Shown here one piece after another: positions 1-8,900 of a DNA stretch of 30,434 bases. Source of the stretch: a virus. The translations under genes and the position numbers were made by a program. The notes below the pieces were generated by a model. The model did not search any database and was not told the DNA's origin. It was given only the letters and a program-made list of their open reading frames with translations. Every line of letters starts with the position of its first letter. The first letter of the stretch is position 1. Location: IMG/VR virus record IMGVR_UViG_3300037843_000088, positions 1 to 30,434 of that record; one strand, written 5' to 3'.

Positions 1-113
1 CGGATTATCTCCTTCTCGGCAGAATTTAATTCACTTCCCGCTGCGCTCCGGCTCCTCGCCTTATCTTCGTCAGCGGGCACGATTACGTTACGCTCTTTCG
101 GTTTCAAATGCAA
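1..113 (-). CDS. Possible 5' part of a further minus-strand gene, truncated by the window edge
   Basis: Downstream of the 678-residue internal protein one minus-strand frame stays open to the window edge. It could start at TTG (113 or 107) or GTG (80). The readable part is highly charged, with a KPKERN segment followed by PADEDKARSRS and an AEKE run. No good Shine-Dalgarno site precedes any of these starts, and about 37 open codons prove little. It may continue the late operon, or it may be chance. No function can be assigned. Confidence 0.3.
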   Translation of the reverse strand, partial: MHLKPKERNVIVPADEDKARSRSAAGSELNSAEKEII

Positions 114-120
114 GAAACTT

Positions 121-2157
121 CTACTTTGTCGGTCCCAATGGCCGCATTCCTTCCAGGGTTTGCAACCCAGAATGACCAAAAGCCGCCAGGAGTTCTCCCA
201 TCCGCGCGGTTGGAAGTTTTGAGAACTCAGCCCTCGTCAATCCCTGCCGTTTCAGAAAGTCCTCGAATGCTTGCGGACTACGGGCGGCTTGCGTCCCCGT
301 TCGGCGCTCGGCTGCTGCGGAAAGTCCTTCTCTTGGGATTCGCCCGAGAACTTCCGGCGCTCTTTCTCCCAAGGCTGAAGCGGGACCAGCCAACGGAAGC
401 TCCCGCGAAGGCCCGGAAAACGGCGGTACGCCGGGGCTGAATTCTCGTTCCGGTCCAGTTGGCGGTTCAAATGGCAATGGCCCACGATTCGGCGGAATTC
501 TGCCCGGCGGTTCCCATCCTGGCCCAGACAACGGGAGCAACGCCTCAGTTCTGGCAATCGGAGGAGGTGCGGATGACTCTTCGAGTGGTTCCATGCTCGA
601 TGGCATTCCACGGCCGCCCGCTGTGAGCAATGGAAACTCTCTGGCCGGGGCAGTTAGGGGAGCACCAGCGTTAAGGGGCAATGGAGCTTGTTCCGCTGGC
701 GGCATTCTTTCAGACGAAAGCCGAAACGGCGGCATCGGAGGCGCTTCGAGAGAGGAACGGCCAAGTTGTCCGAGGCCCCGGCCTAATTTTCCAGCCGGCG
801 TAGGCATAAGCATCCTACCGAGACTTACACCCAAACCGACTGACGCCGGAATCGCTTCCGCGCCGGGATGAAGGAATTCATAAGCATGGAGCCACGGCGG
901 AACAGTCGGGGCTTTCCCAGCCTTCCGCATTTCGTTGAATCCTTGCTCAATAGCCCGTTCCTTCTCGTTTTCCAGAGCCCCCCAGCGCTGGTTGAATTCT
1001 CGGACACCAGGCTCCCCATTTCTTTCGAGAACATTGTCAATCTCATTGCGGATTGCTTTCGCCGCCGCATTCCGAACGGCTACATCCTTGGGGCCGTATG
1101 GTTCGGATCTCTTCCCGCGAAGATCGTTGTTCAATTCCCGCAGAAAATCGTCGAGTTGACCAAGACTGCGAGGTTTTGCCAGCACATCGCTAATCCACGT
1201 TTTTGCCTTAGCTGTTTCTCCCGGATTTGCGTCCGTTGCCTCTGTAGGAAGCGACTTACTGGCTTCGGCTGCGATTCCCTGGACATTGGTTGGCTCATTT
1301 TCCCACCGCTGAATCTGTGGTTTGTGAGCCTCGTTCCAAATCTTGTCCTGATAATCGTCAATGTTATTAGCAAATTCGTGAAAGCGTTCGGGACCGCTGG
1401 CTTTTACTGGAGTCTGTCTCTGAATTGTTGCAAGGTCATTTTGCGCGATCTTATCAGCCGCCATGCCTTCGGCAGCCCGCACTCCACCTCTGCCAGTTGG
1501 CCGGTCTAGCGCTGCGGTGACGTTGGCAATACCCCGCTCTGGAGACGAACGCCAGTCGGCCACCTTCCCGGCGATGGCCCCCATACCATTCCCGATGAGC
1601 GGGGGCACCGTAGCATAGGTCGCCAATTCTGCCGCTGGCCCAACGGTGCCAGTCGCAGCCTTTTCGGTGGCCCCGGATACTAATGGCCCGACTGCCGGAA
1701 CGGCAGCGGCTAGGCCATGCCCGATAGCCTCAGAATATCGGCCTTCCTTGCCCAGTTCATAGGCTCGCTTACCCTCTTCAATCTGTGGGCGGATCAAACC
1801 AGCAGCAGGTCCGAGCGGAGTCAATATCTTGCCAGTTAGGTCGCTGGTGTCGGGCGGCGTTATCGCCATGCTCAACAGGCCCTTGGCTGCCGAACCGATT
1901 CCGCCAATAGCCTGCCGTGCCAGCGCGTGACCAAATCCCTCACCGGGCGCGATAGTGGATTGGACAGGCTCATTCCCAACCGTCAGTGGAGCGGAGTATT
2001 CCCCCGACCAAATGCTCGGCACCTTCGGCTCCGCCGCAGCGATTTGCTCCTTGGTCTGTTTCGGAACAAAACTTCCAGAAAAGTCCAAACCGCCGCTCGC
2101 CATTCCTGGAGGCGCTTCTTTTGGAACGAATGCCGAAGAAAAATCAAGTTCTGGCAT
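121..2157 (-). CDS. Large Ala/Gly/Pro-rich internal virion (ejection-like) protein, 678 aa
   Basis: Not recognised as a named family. The N-terminus carries a ten-residue peptide twice, LDFSSAFVPK at residues 4-13 and LDFSGSFVPK at 24-33. Hydrophobic Gly/Ala-rich segments follow (about 75-210), then a charged helical middle (about 230-420). A long Pro-rich tract (about 450-600) contains recurring REFP/REFS/RELP motifs, and the C-terminus is a short charged helix. This makeup resembles ejected internal proteins of short-tailed phages, which are helical, partly membrane-active and low in cysteine. The ATG directly abuts the TAA of the upstream 535-residue gene, so the two are probably translated together. 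It is the last complete gene of the late operon here. A role in DNA delivery is inferred from position and composition; a peptidoglycan-hydrolase domain was looked for by eye and not seen. Confidence 0.75.
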   Translation of the reverse strand: MPELDFSSAFVPKEAPPGMASGGLDFSGSFVPKQTKEQIAAAEPKVPSIWSGEYSAPLTVGNEPVQSTIAPGEGFGHALARQAIGGIGSAAKGLLSMAITPPDTSDLTGKILTPLGPAAGLIRPQIEEGKRAYELGKEGRYSEAIGHGLAAAVPAVGPLVSGATEKAATGTVGPAAELATYATVPPLIGNGMGAIAGKVADWRSSPERGIANVTAALDRPTGRGGVRAAEGMAADKIAQNDLATIQRQTPVKASGPERFHEFANNIDDYQDKIWNEAHKPQIQRWENEPTNVQGIAAEASKSLPTEATDANPGETAKAKTWISDVLAKPRSLGQLDDFLRELNNDLRGKRSEPYGPKDVAVRNAAAKAIRNEIDNVLERNGEPGVREFNQRWGALENEKERAIEQGFNEMRKAGKAPTVPPWLHAYEFLHPGAEAIPASVGLGVSLGRMLMPTPAGKLGRGLGQLGRSSLEAPPMPPFRLSSERMPPAEQAPLPLNAGAPLTAPAREFPLLTAGGRGMPSSMEPLEESSAPPPIARTEALLPLSGPGWEPPGRIPPNRGPLPFEPPTGPEREFSPGVPPFSGPSRELPLAGPASALGERAPEVLGRIPREGLSAAAERRTGTQAARSPQAFEDFLKRQGLTRAEFSKLPTARMGELLAAFGHSGLQTLEGMRPLGPTK

Positions 2158-3765
2158 TTATGGAACCGTTGAGAACCCTTGCGCTTTCGCACCGGCTTCG
2201 ATTTGCTCTCGCGTGGCCTTTGGGTTAGCTTTCATTGCCGCTGAAATGCTAATTGCATGGGTATCAGGTTTTGGCTTCTCTTCTGCCGGAGTTCCTTTGT
2301 TAATCCCTTGTAGTTTCCTGGTCAGGTCGGTATAAATCTTCCGATGTTCTTTTGGATCGTCTGACTCGGTTAGCGCCTGTTGAGCATCGGAGATTGTTTC
2401 GAGCCGTTGGGTGTTTCGCTGGCTCACAACATCGAAAAGATCGCGGGTTTGCTTTCTCTGATCCGGAGTAAGCGCAAAGCCTTTGTTCGGGTCTGCCCGC
2501 CATGCGTCGAGCTTCGCCTTGATGGATTGCCACTGCGTTCTGCCCCCAACGATGCGGGAGATTTCGGCCTCGTTCATGCGAACGCCGGAGCCTTGCCCGC
2601 CAGCCATTACCGAGAGTAATTCAGGCGCTACCAGAGCATCGGCCTGCGGCGTTCCCTGATCCAACGTATCTCCGATTCGGGAAAGCCTGTCGGCCCGTGC
2701 CATCGGGTCTTTTGCAATGTCGGCAATGCGAGTTGAGTTGAACTGATAGCTACGATCCGAGCGGGATTGGTCGCGCGCTGTTGTGTCTTTCGGCTCACGC
2801 TTCTCGGTCTGCAATGCCGTCCTGATCGTATCCCGGTTCTCTGGCGTGTCAGGAAGCCCTTTACCTGCAAGCCGGTCGCTAATTGCCTTCTCTTCCTCGT
2901 TAGCAGTCAGCGGCTTCGGCTTCGCCGCCGCCATCATATCCTTTTCGTCCTGGGTGAGGTTCTGGCTGTTCGGCCCTAGGAGGTTTCCGGCGGCATCGCG
3001 GAAGCCGATTATTGAGCCTTCCTTATCGAATAGTGGCTCATTCTTTCCGGGCACGGCCTCTTTCGGCTTCTCAGTTGCCGCCTCGTACTGTTTCACCCGA
3101 GGCTCAAGCAGCGCGGCCTTGGCTGTATCTCCTGTTGCCAGCGCATCGGAGTATGCCTTGAGCACATCCTGCTGTTCGGGAGTTGTGGCTTCCCGCTGAA
3201 GTTTTTTGATCTCCTCCAAGCGCAATTGAGTCTCGGCATTTACTGAACCTGTTTCAGCGCCGAGATGCGCGGTCTCCGCTGCGGTCTTTCCCAGTCCAGC
3301 CTCTCGCGTCTCTTCGCGCTCCTTGAACTGGCGTGTGCCGGGAATTTCTGGGGCCAATTTTGGGTCTGCAAAGATTGCTGCTCCGGTTCCAATCTTTCCA
3401 AGAACATGACCAATGGTTCCAAGCGTTGATCGTCCTGCCGGAGCCATCCCTGACACCGTTGGAGCCGTCAGGTCCGAATCGCTGAGAACTGGTTTGGTTG
3501 ATATTGCCCCGAGCGTAGGGCGTGTCAGTGGAACGGCGGTCTGATCGTCTTGCTGTTGCCCAGGAAGCCCAACGCGGCCAAAGTTTCTAAGTGCCGGATT
3601 CCCGCCGAGCGTAGGTCCTGCCGTTGGCATGACCGGCGCGTTGCCAGCGTTGTTGGCCCGTGACATCGCTCCGTTGAACTCCTCGGGGGTCAGATTGCCC
3701 AAGAGGCCCAGGATGCCATCAGCGGCGGTCATTGGAAGGCCGAGTTTTACTGAGTCGTTTGCCAT
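2158..3765 (-). CDS. Large helical internal virion (ejection-like) protein, 535 aa
   Basis: Not recognised as a named family. I chose the ATG at 3765 because it follows the upstream TAA by one base, with GGGGGCGG at the right distance; a longer frame would run back into the upstream gene. The N-terminal 150 residues are Gly/Ala/Pro-rich with repeated PTLG and STLG motifs. From about residue 150 the protein is strongly charged and helical (KEREETREAG, LRLEEIKKLQREA). The last 40 residues include a segment reading MKANPKATREQIEAGAKAQG. There are no cysteines and no secretion signal. Between two other Ala/Gly-rich genes, it is best read as the middle member of a three-protein internal or ejection set. 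This is inference from context. Confidence 0.72.
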   Translation of the reverse strand: MANDSVKLGLPMTAADGILGLLGNLTPEEFNGAMSRANNAGNAPVMPTAGPTLGGNPALRNFGRVGLPGQQQDDQTAVPLTRPTLGAISTKPVLSDSDLTAPTVSGMAPAGRSTLGTIGHVLGKIGTGAAIFADPKLAPEIPGTRQFKEREETREAGLGKTAAETAHLGAETGSVNAETQLRLEEIKKLQREATTPEQQDVLKAYSDALATGDTAKAALLEPRVKQYEAATEKPKEAVPGKNEPLFDKEGSIIGFRDAAGNLLGPNSQNLTQDEKDMMAAAKPKPLTANEEEKAISDRLAGKGLPDTPENRDTIRTALQTEKREPKDTTARDQSRSDRSYQFNSTRIADIAKDPMARADRLSRIGDTLDQGTPQADALVAPELLSVMAGGQGSGVRMNEAEISRIVGGRTQWQSIKAKLDAWRADPNKGFALTPDQRKQTRDLFDVVSQRNTQRLETISDAQQALTESDDPKEHRKIYTDLTRKLQGINKGTPAEEKPKPDTHAISISAAMKANPKATREQIEAGAKAQGFSTVP

Positions 3766-3766
3766 T

Positions 3767-4438
3767 TTAACCGCCCCCACCTGTTGCTCCAAGGATGCCT
3801 TTGGCCACATTTCCGCCAATCCCAACAACATCGCCAAATTGCTTCATCCAACCAGCCCAAGGGTCGCTCTGGGTTGCGGCCATTTCGGTTTTGATGTCCT
3901 CCGGCACCAGCCCCGCCTCGGCGGTCTGCGCCCCAATATCCTCGCCCAAGATGCCCGATAGACTCCGGTTTGCCATTTCCTGCTGGCTCTCTTTTAACTT
4001 GGCGTTATTCGCCAAAATTGACTGCAAAGCTCCCCCAGTGGCCCGTGCCCCCTCGCCAGCCGATGCCACATCAGTTGCCCCGAGCCCCGCTGCGTTCCCT
4101 GTCCGCATGGCCCTGAGTCGAGACCTCTCCTGGGCTGCTCCGGTTGCTCCCGCTCCGGTCTGTTCAGCCGCTGTTTCCATTTCGCTCAGGCCGAATGGGC
4201 CGTAGCCAGGCGTGTTGCCAGCCGCGTAGGATTCGAGCCTTGGCACGATGCTGCCCTGAATACCCGCTGCCTGCGCCCCATAGCCCGCTGCCGTGCCCGC
4301 AGCGGTTGATTCGGCCTGCTGAGCCTGCTGGGTAAGCGCGCGGTCACAGAGCGCCAGAGGGCCGGAATAGAGGTAAAACGAGTCGAAAAGAACTTTTCCG
4401 GTCTCGATGTCCCAGGTTGTTTTAGTGTGAATCTTCAT
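3767..4438 (-). CDS. Ala/Gly-rich ejection-like protein with N-terminal tag shared with the scaffold, 223 aa
   Basis: The first 31 residues (MKIHTKTTWDIETGKVL then Y-x-GP-x-ALC) match the N-terminus of the scaffold protein (17760-19214) without gaps, 14 of 31 identical. The rest is a low-complexity Ala/Gly/Gln-rich helix (QAQQAESTAAGTAAG), a charged middle with QERSRLRAMRTGNAAG, and a C-terminal amphipathic Gly-rich segment. That composition resembles small ejection proteins of podoviruses. I use the ATG at 4438 because the tag begins with this Met in both proteins. A TTG seven codons upstream is possible but has no clear ribosome site. Its own ribosome site is weak; a four-codon micro-frame ends in an ATGA overlap with this ATG and could couple translation. 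Function in virion interior or DNA delivery is inferred. Confidence 0.7.
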   Translation of the reverse strand: MKIHTKTTWDIETGKVLFDSFYLYSGPLALCDRALTQQAQQAESTAAGTAAGYGAQAAGIQGSIVPRLESYAAGNTPGYGPFGLSEMETAAEQTGAGATGAAQERSRLRAMRTGNAAGLGATDVASAGEGARATGGALQSILANNAKLKESQQEMANRSLSGILGEDIGAQTAEAGLVPEDIKTEMAATQSDPWAGWMKQFGDVVGIGGNVAKGILGATGGGG

Positions 4439-4472
4439 AGCAGCGCCATTGTTCCCCAATTCTTGATTGTGG

Positions 4473-4580
4473 CTATTTCAGGGTGACCTTTGGCATATTC
4501 GAGGTGGACACGGGTTCTTCTTGATGACAAAAGCTTCTTTCTATAAGTCTGGTAATGGCCTCAAATTGACCCGCATACAT
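4473..4580 (-). CDS. Possible small protein, 35 aa
   Basis: This open frame fills most of the otherwise empty 146-base gap between the 126-residue gene and the ejection-like protein. It begins five bases after the upstream stop and reads MYAGQFEAITRLIERSF in its first half, an amphipathic helix, then a Glu/Pro/Ser segment. A purine stretch (GAGAAAG) lies upstream but farther than usual. No family is recognised. Support comes from spacing and plausible composition only. Confidence 0.38.
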   Translation of the reverse strand: MYAGQFEAITRLIERSFCHQEEPVSTSNMPKVTLK

Positions 4581-4584
4581 GTTG

Positions 4585-4965
4585 TCACACTTTCTCAAAA
4601 TGATGGATAAACAGTCTTTCCCCAAATGGTTTCGCTAATTCATCAAACCGCTTGATTGCCTCCGAAGATTGATACAGGAAATCGTCTTCCGTTATATCGT
4701 ATGAGAAAAATAGAATTCTTGGAGATATTGTCCGGTCATGTGCGCTTGGATATTCTTCCGCCTTGAAACCAAAGTTTATCACGGCAGATATTTGGCGAGC
4801 AGTGTAGCCATCTGCGTTTGCCCCTTCGGTCAAAATAGGTTCAGGCACCGAATACACTTCACCACCAAAATCAAAGAACTCAAGGTGACGGCGAAGCATG
4901 AAATCATCGGAACAGACCATCCAAATGGGTGGCGGCCAGCTTCGTTCTTTTATTTCAGTTTCCAC
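4585..4965 (-). CDS. Unknown protein in an AT-richer pair of genes, 126 aa
   Basis: The GTG start at 4965 has GGGGG four bases upstream. The product is acidic and looks globular, with segments such as LEFFDFGGEVYSVPEPIL, ARQISAVINFGFKAEEYPS and RILFFSYDITEDDF. No catalytic motif or membrane helix is evident and I do not recognise the family. By eye it is less GC-rich than the structural genes around it, as is the acetyltransferase gene upstream, so the two may be accessory (moron-like) genes inserted in the late operon. It is followed by a possible 35-residue frame and preceded by a 22-residue frame that would overlap its start. Confidence 0.62.
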   Translation of the reverse strand: METEIKERSWPPPIWMVCSDDFMLRRHLEFFDFGGEVYSVPEPILTEGANADGYTARQISAVINFGFKAEEYPSAHDRTISPRILFFSYDITEDDFLYQSSEAIKRFDELAKPFGERLFIHHFEKV

Positions 4966-5018
4966 GATGCCCCCATTCTAACAGCCTGGAGAAGCACCTC
5001 CAAGCTGTAAATCCTCAT
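4950..5018 (-). CDS. Possible coupled micro-ORF, 22 aa
   Basis: An ATG overlaps the acetyltransferase stop as ATGA and opens a 22-codon frame beginning MRIYSLEVLLQAVRM. It ends 16 bases inside the following gene. The overlap is the arrangement seen at many junctions in this operon. The frame may only serve to carry ribosomes to the GTG of the next gene. The evidence is slight. Confidence 0.28.
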   Translation of the reverse strand: MRIYSLEVLLQAVRMGASWKLK

Positions 5019-5419
5019 TTTAGCACCACCGTCCAATTTCTCCACGGCGACGGTCTCCATCCGAGCTTTTCAATGACCCGTGCAAAACATTTGGCAATCT
5101 TTTCTGGAATCCAACAGCTAACCTCTTCGAGTCCGAGTTGTGTGGCTTCCCTACTACACTCACCGTGGAGGATTTTAGCACTTCTGGCCTTTTCCAGCGA
5201 AGAAATCTCTGGATTGAGCCATAAAAAAGCTTCCCCGACCAATTTAACCGTTGCCATGCCCAGAATCCTGCCGTTTTCGTCACAAACAGCCTTTTTGACA
5301 CAGAATAGTGGCCCAAAAGACTCGGGAAGTTGGTAGCCAACCTGCATTTGGGCATGAAAATGCGCGAGTTTCGGCATATCTTCCGGCTGCCAGTCGCGGA
5401 TTGTCAATTTCTGGCCCAT
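5015..5419 (-). CDS. GNAT-family N-acetyltransferase-like protein, 134 aa
   Basis: The layout is that of a small GNAT fold. There is an N-terminal strand and helix (LTIRDWQPEDMPKLAHF), a strand ending in GRILGMATVK, a strand reading EAFLWLNPEI that would precede the acetyl-CoA loop, a helix (residues about 76-95), a strand (LEEVSCWIP), and a final helix leading to an ARVIEKLGWRP motif. Such a C-terminal EKLGW/EKxGF motif is common in GNAT enzymes. The canonical Q/R-x-x-G-x-A loop is not clear, so the protein may be divergent. Small GNAT-like proteins occur among structural genes in several podoviruses, where the substrate is usually unknown. It lies two bases downstream of a structural gene and overlaps a micro-ORF at its stop. 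Confidence 0.65.
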   Translation of the reverse strand: MGQKLTIRDWQPEDMPKLAHFHAQMQVGYQLPESFGPLFCVKKAVCDENGRILGMATVKLVGEAFLWLNPEISSLEKARSAKILHGECSREATQLGLEEVSCWIPEKIAKCFARVIEKLGWRPSPWRNWTVVLK

Positions 5420-5420
5420 T

Positions 5421-5825
5421 TCACATTCCGGTCACAAGGAACGCGGGATTCGGCGTGCATCCCATGTCAATCCTGAGCAAATTCCAGTTCGCACAGCTTT
5501 GACCGACCGAGGTAATCTGAAAAAACGCCCGATTGGCAACCACGTTCAGCGGCACATTCACATCGCCCAGCGCCGGGTCCGCGAGCGTAAACGGCGCTTG
5601 CTCGAACGGATATGGCGTGTCGAGTGTTTCGGGCAGCATTGTAATCGCAACCTGCCCCGATCCTTCCATGTTCACCAGCGCGTAGGGGTAGAGCGCCATC
5701 GCCAGCCCCAATTGCAGCCGTTCGCGGTCTTGCGAGTCGGCAAACGCATAGGTGACGTAGTTCGACAGGATGCAGCAGCCGTTGTCGGTTGTCGCAGCCG
5801 AATCGAGTTTTGATATGCCAGCCAT
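5421..5825 (-). CDS. Probable virion structural protein, 134 aa
   Basis: A beta-rich protein without a recognised family. The N-terminal part reads SNYVTYAFADSQDRERLQLG with a hydrophobic MALYPYALVN segment; the second half is strands rich in Pro, Val and Thr (LGDVNVPLNVVANRAFFQIT). There are three or four scattered cysteines and no zinc ribbon. Its ATG abuts an upstream TAG, though that TAG closes a frame with no convincing start. A tail or neck role is inferred from position between the nozzle-like gene and the ejection genes. Confidence 0.65.
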   Translation of the reverse strand: MAGISKLDSAATTDNGCCILSNYVTYAFADSQDRERLQLGLAMALYPYALVNMEGSGQVAITMLPETLDTPYPFEQAPFTLADPALGDVNVPLNVVANRAFFQITSVGQSCANWNLLRIDMGCTPNPAFLVTGM

Positions 5826-5911
5826 CTACTGTTTCTTTTGTTCCGGCGGTCCCTGGTTTTTCTTCGCATCCTGCGAAGGGCAGTGGCCTCATTTCTTTTT
5901 GACAATTTTCA

Positions 5912-8900
5912 TTATGGCCCGAAGAACTCCGCTTTGAATTGACCGCCCGAATAGCTTGAGCCGTCGAGCAGCGAGGTAATGACGAAATGGAACGTGAATT
6001 TCTGCGGCCAGCTCTGGCATGTCGCCGTGACCGTAATTGGCTCGTAGCCGCATCCTGCCGAGATGATCGAACCGGAATCCGGGGCGCATGTTAGCGTGCC
6101 CGCCCCGGAATCCTGCACCAGCTCGAAGATTGAAAGGCCAAGAGACGGCGCAGTGATGATGTAGCACTTAATCTCGAGAACCAAAGTCGTCATATAATAG
6201 CCGGGAAGCGTGTAGATCGGCCACGAGGCCCGGCCCATTGGAACCGATCCGATATTAAATTCGGGATCAAAGTTGAAACCGCCCCATGCCTGATATTCGC
6301 CCACGGCCTGATAGATTCCAATGACCTGAGTGCCTAATGTTGGGGCTACCGCGTAGGTAACGCTGATTGAGCCGGTGGTGTAATTGATCGTCCCGGCGGT
6401 CACTCCCGTTCCAACGATGTGCCCGGAACCATCATCATGGGCATACACGGTCCCGGAGATAACCTGGATTGAGCCGGCGCTGACCGGCGTGCTTGCAAGG
6501 CTCCCGGTAAATGTTTTGGTTCCCCCATCGCCAACTCCAAGACTCTGCGCGGATAAAGTCGGATTGATGGAAAGCTGGCCGAACGGAACGGGGATAGAGA
6601 TGCTGTGCGTGTTACTGGCAAGATCGGTGCCCTTCAAGGTCGGCAAATAGATAGACGGGAAAGCGCTTGGAGCGAAATTGCAGGCCGCTCGCATCCAAAG
6701 GCTTGTGCTGGTAGTCGAGTAAATCGCACCTTCGCCCGCCGCAGGGTATGCCAGCGAGCCAAATCCGCCCTCGACAGTCGCTGGAAACACGGCTGACCAG
6801 TCGGGCCAGGAAAGCGTCACGGTCCCGGTATATCCGTCGAGGAAACTGACGGTCACGGTGTACTTATAGGCTCCGTTTATTGCATTGCCCGTGTAGGAAA
6901 GGGTTTGGTTTTGCTGCGGGAAGTCAAACAGCGCCGTAATCTGGAATGTTTCCGTTGCCGCGTTCACGGTAAACGGCGATTCAGAGGAACCGCCGCAGCC
7001 CGGCGGCGGATTGTAAACGGTCAGTTCCAGGGTTGCCGCGCTTGCAACGTCAGTGCTGAGAATCGTGACGAGCAGTTGGGTGCTGCTGACGTAGGTCGTC
7101 ACCCGTGGCGAGCCGCCAACTTCCACAACCGAAGATGGAAAGAAATTGCTGCCCGTCACCAGCACCGTAAAGTTGACTGCGATTCCAGCCAAGACCGATG
7201 AGGGCGTTAGCGTACTGATTGCCGGGACGCCGCCTTCACACGAAATCGAAAGCGTTGCGGCTGGACAGCTCCAGTAGCCGGTATCGGGATTGTAAATTGA
7301 GATTTCCGCTGTTCCAGAATCCGCAACGTAACTGGCCGGAACTTCTCCGGTAAGCTGGCTGGGGCTGTCATAGACGGTAAACAACGGCGTCGTATTCCAA
7401 TAGACCACCATGCTTGAAGTGAAATTCGATCCCGTGACCGTCAGGTTAAAGTTGCCACTTCCAGGTATCACGTTTGTCGGGCTGATGGAAAGCTCCGGGG
7501 GCTCGCCCTGGCCAAACCAAACCTCTTCGCTGCCATCCGATCTTTCGATGAGCGATGCGCAAGCAGCCGGAATCTGCCACGGGGACCACTTGCGTTTCAT
7601 GTCATGGAACAGCAGCATTCCGGTAAAGGCCGAAGGGTAGATTGCATGACCGTTGGCAATTTCCGCGCCCGTCATCATTCCGAGGTATCGGCACATCAGG
7701 ATCACGTTCGGAGTGGTTGGAGCCGCATTGAGCGGCGCATTGGGAAGCCACTGGTTCGGCGTCGGCAACGGCAGTCCGACAAGAATCCTCTGGTTGTCCA
7801 GATCGTTCAGCATCCATACCGTGCTGTCGGACGGTTTGTAGCGGGCATCCCAAATCGGCTGAATTTCCTGGCTGATCTTGATGTGGTTGCCGCCGTCAAA
7901 GATGTAAACCCCGTTCTGATCGGCAACGCCCATATACTCTTCCCCGACGAAGTTAGCCAGCGGCCCGAGGGAACCTACCGCGTTCGAGATTTCATCCACT
8001 ACCCATGAATCCGGCTCGCCGGAGGCGCTTTGGATTGGAGAGAATGTCCGGCTCTTGGTGGTGATGAAATACTTGTTGATAAATACAAAGTGGTTGGTTT
8101 GCGGCTGTGAACTCAGGATAGAGGTATCAATCGCTCCGGTCACGCCGTCAATCGCTTCCGTATTTTCCGCGTAACTCGCCGCCACCTGCAAGGTGTAAAC
8201 CGGCTGGTTTGCCGCAAATACTTCGATGCGATCCACGGTCACATTATCCAGATTCGCAAGATTCAGCGGATAGACCCGCAAGAGCAGATCGGCAGGAACG
8301 GCATCCCACAGCGGATTATTCAGCGGAACAATGAACTCCTGAAGTGTGGTGGGCATGGACGACATCGGAATAACCGCCTGCCATCCGGCGGAAACCGCAG
8401 TCGCCGGGTTGCTTTCCGCGACCCCGTTTGGATTGACCAGCGTCAAGGTAAGGGCCGTGGATGCCACGCACAGCGCGTTGACGATATTGTTCCCAGGATT
8501 GGTTGCAAATCCCGATACCGTGAAATATAAACCGGCGAAGGCATTGGAGGCTCCGCCCGTGATCGTGCCAGAATAAACCGTGTCGCCGCCGGATGCGTTA
8601 GCGGCTGCGGTGAGCGTGAAATCGTAGACCGTGGCGCTTGGGGAATAAAACTCAATGACCAGGAAGCCGCTCGCAAGCCCCGCCGAGTTGGCCGCTGTCA
8701 CCCGAATCGAGTAGGCGGTGTTCGGCTGAACGATTGGTGAATTCAGGTTCGGAACTTCATAAGCAACCTGGCTGAGACTTGCAATCGAGGCCAATACCGT
8801 TCCAACCGAATTGATTGTTGAGCCCGAGGTGTTATTGATGAACAGCGATTCCCCGAACACCTGAGAATAAATAAGGCTCACGTAGGTTGCGAGGCTCGAT

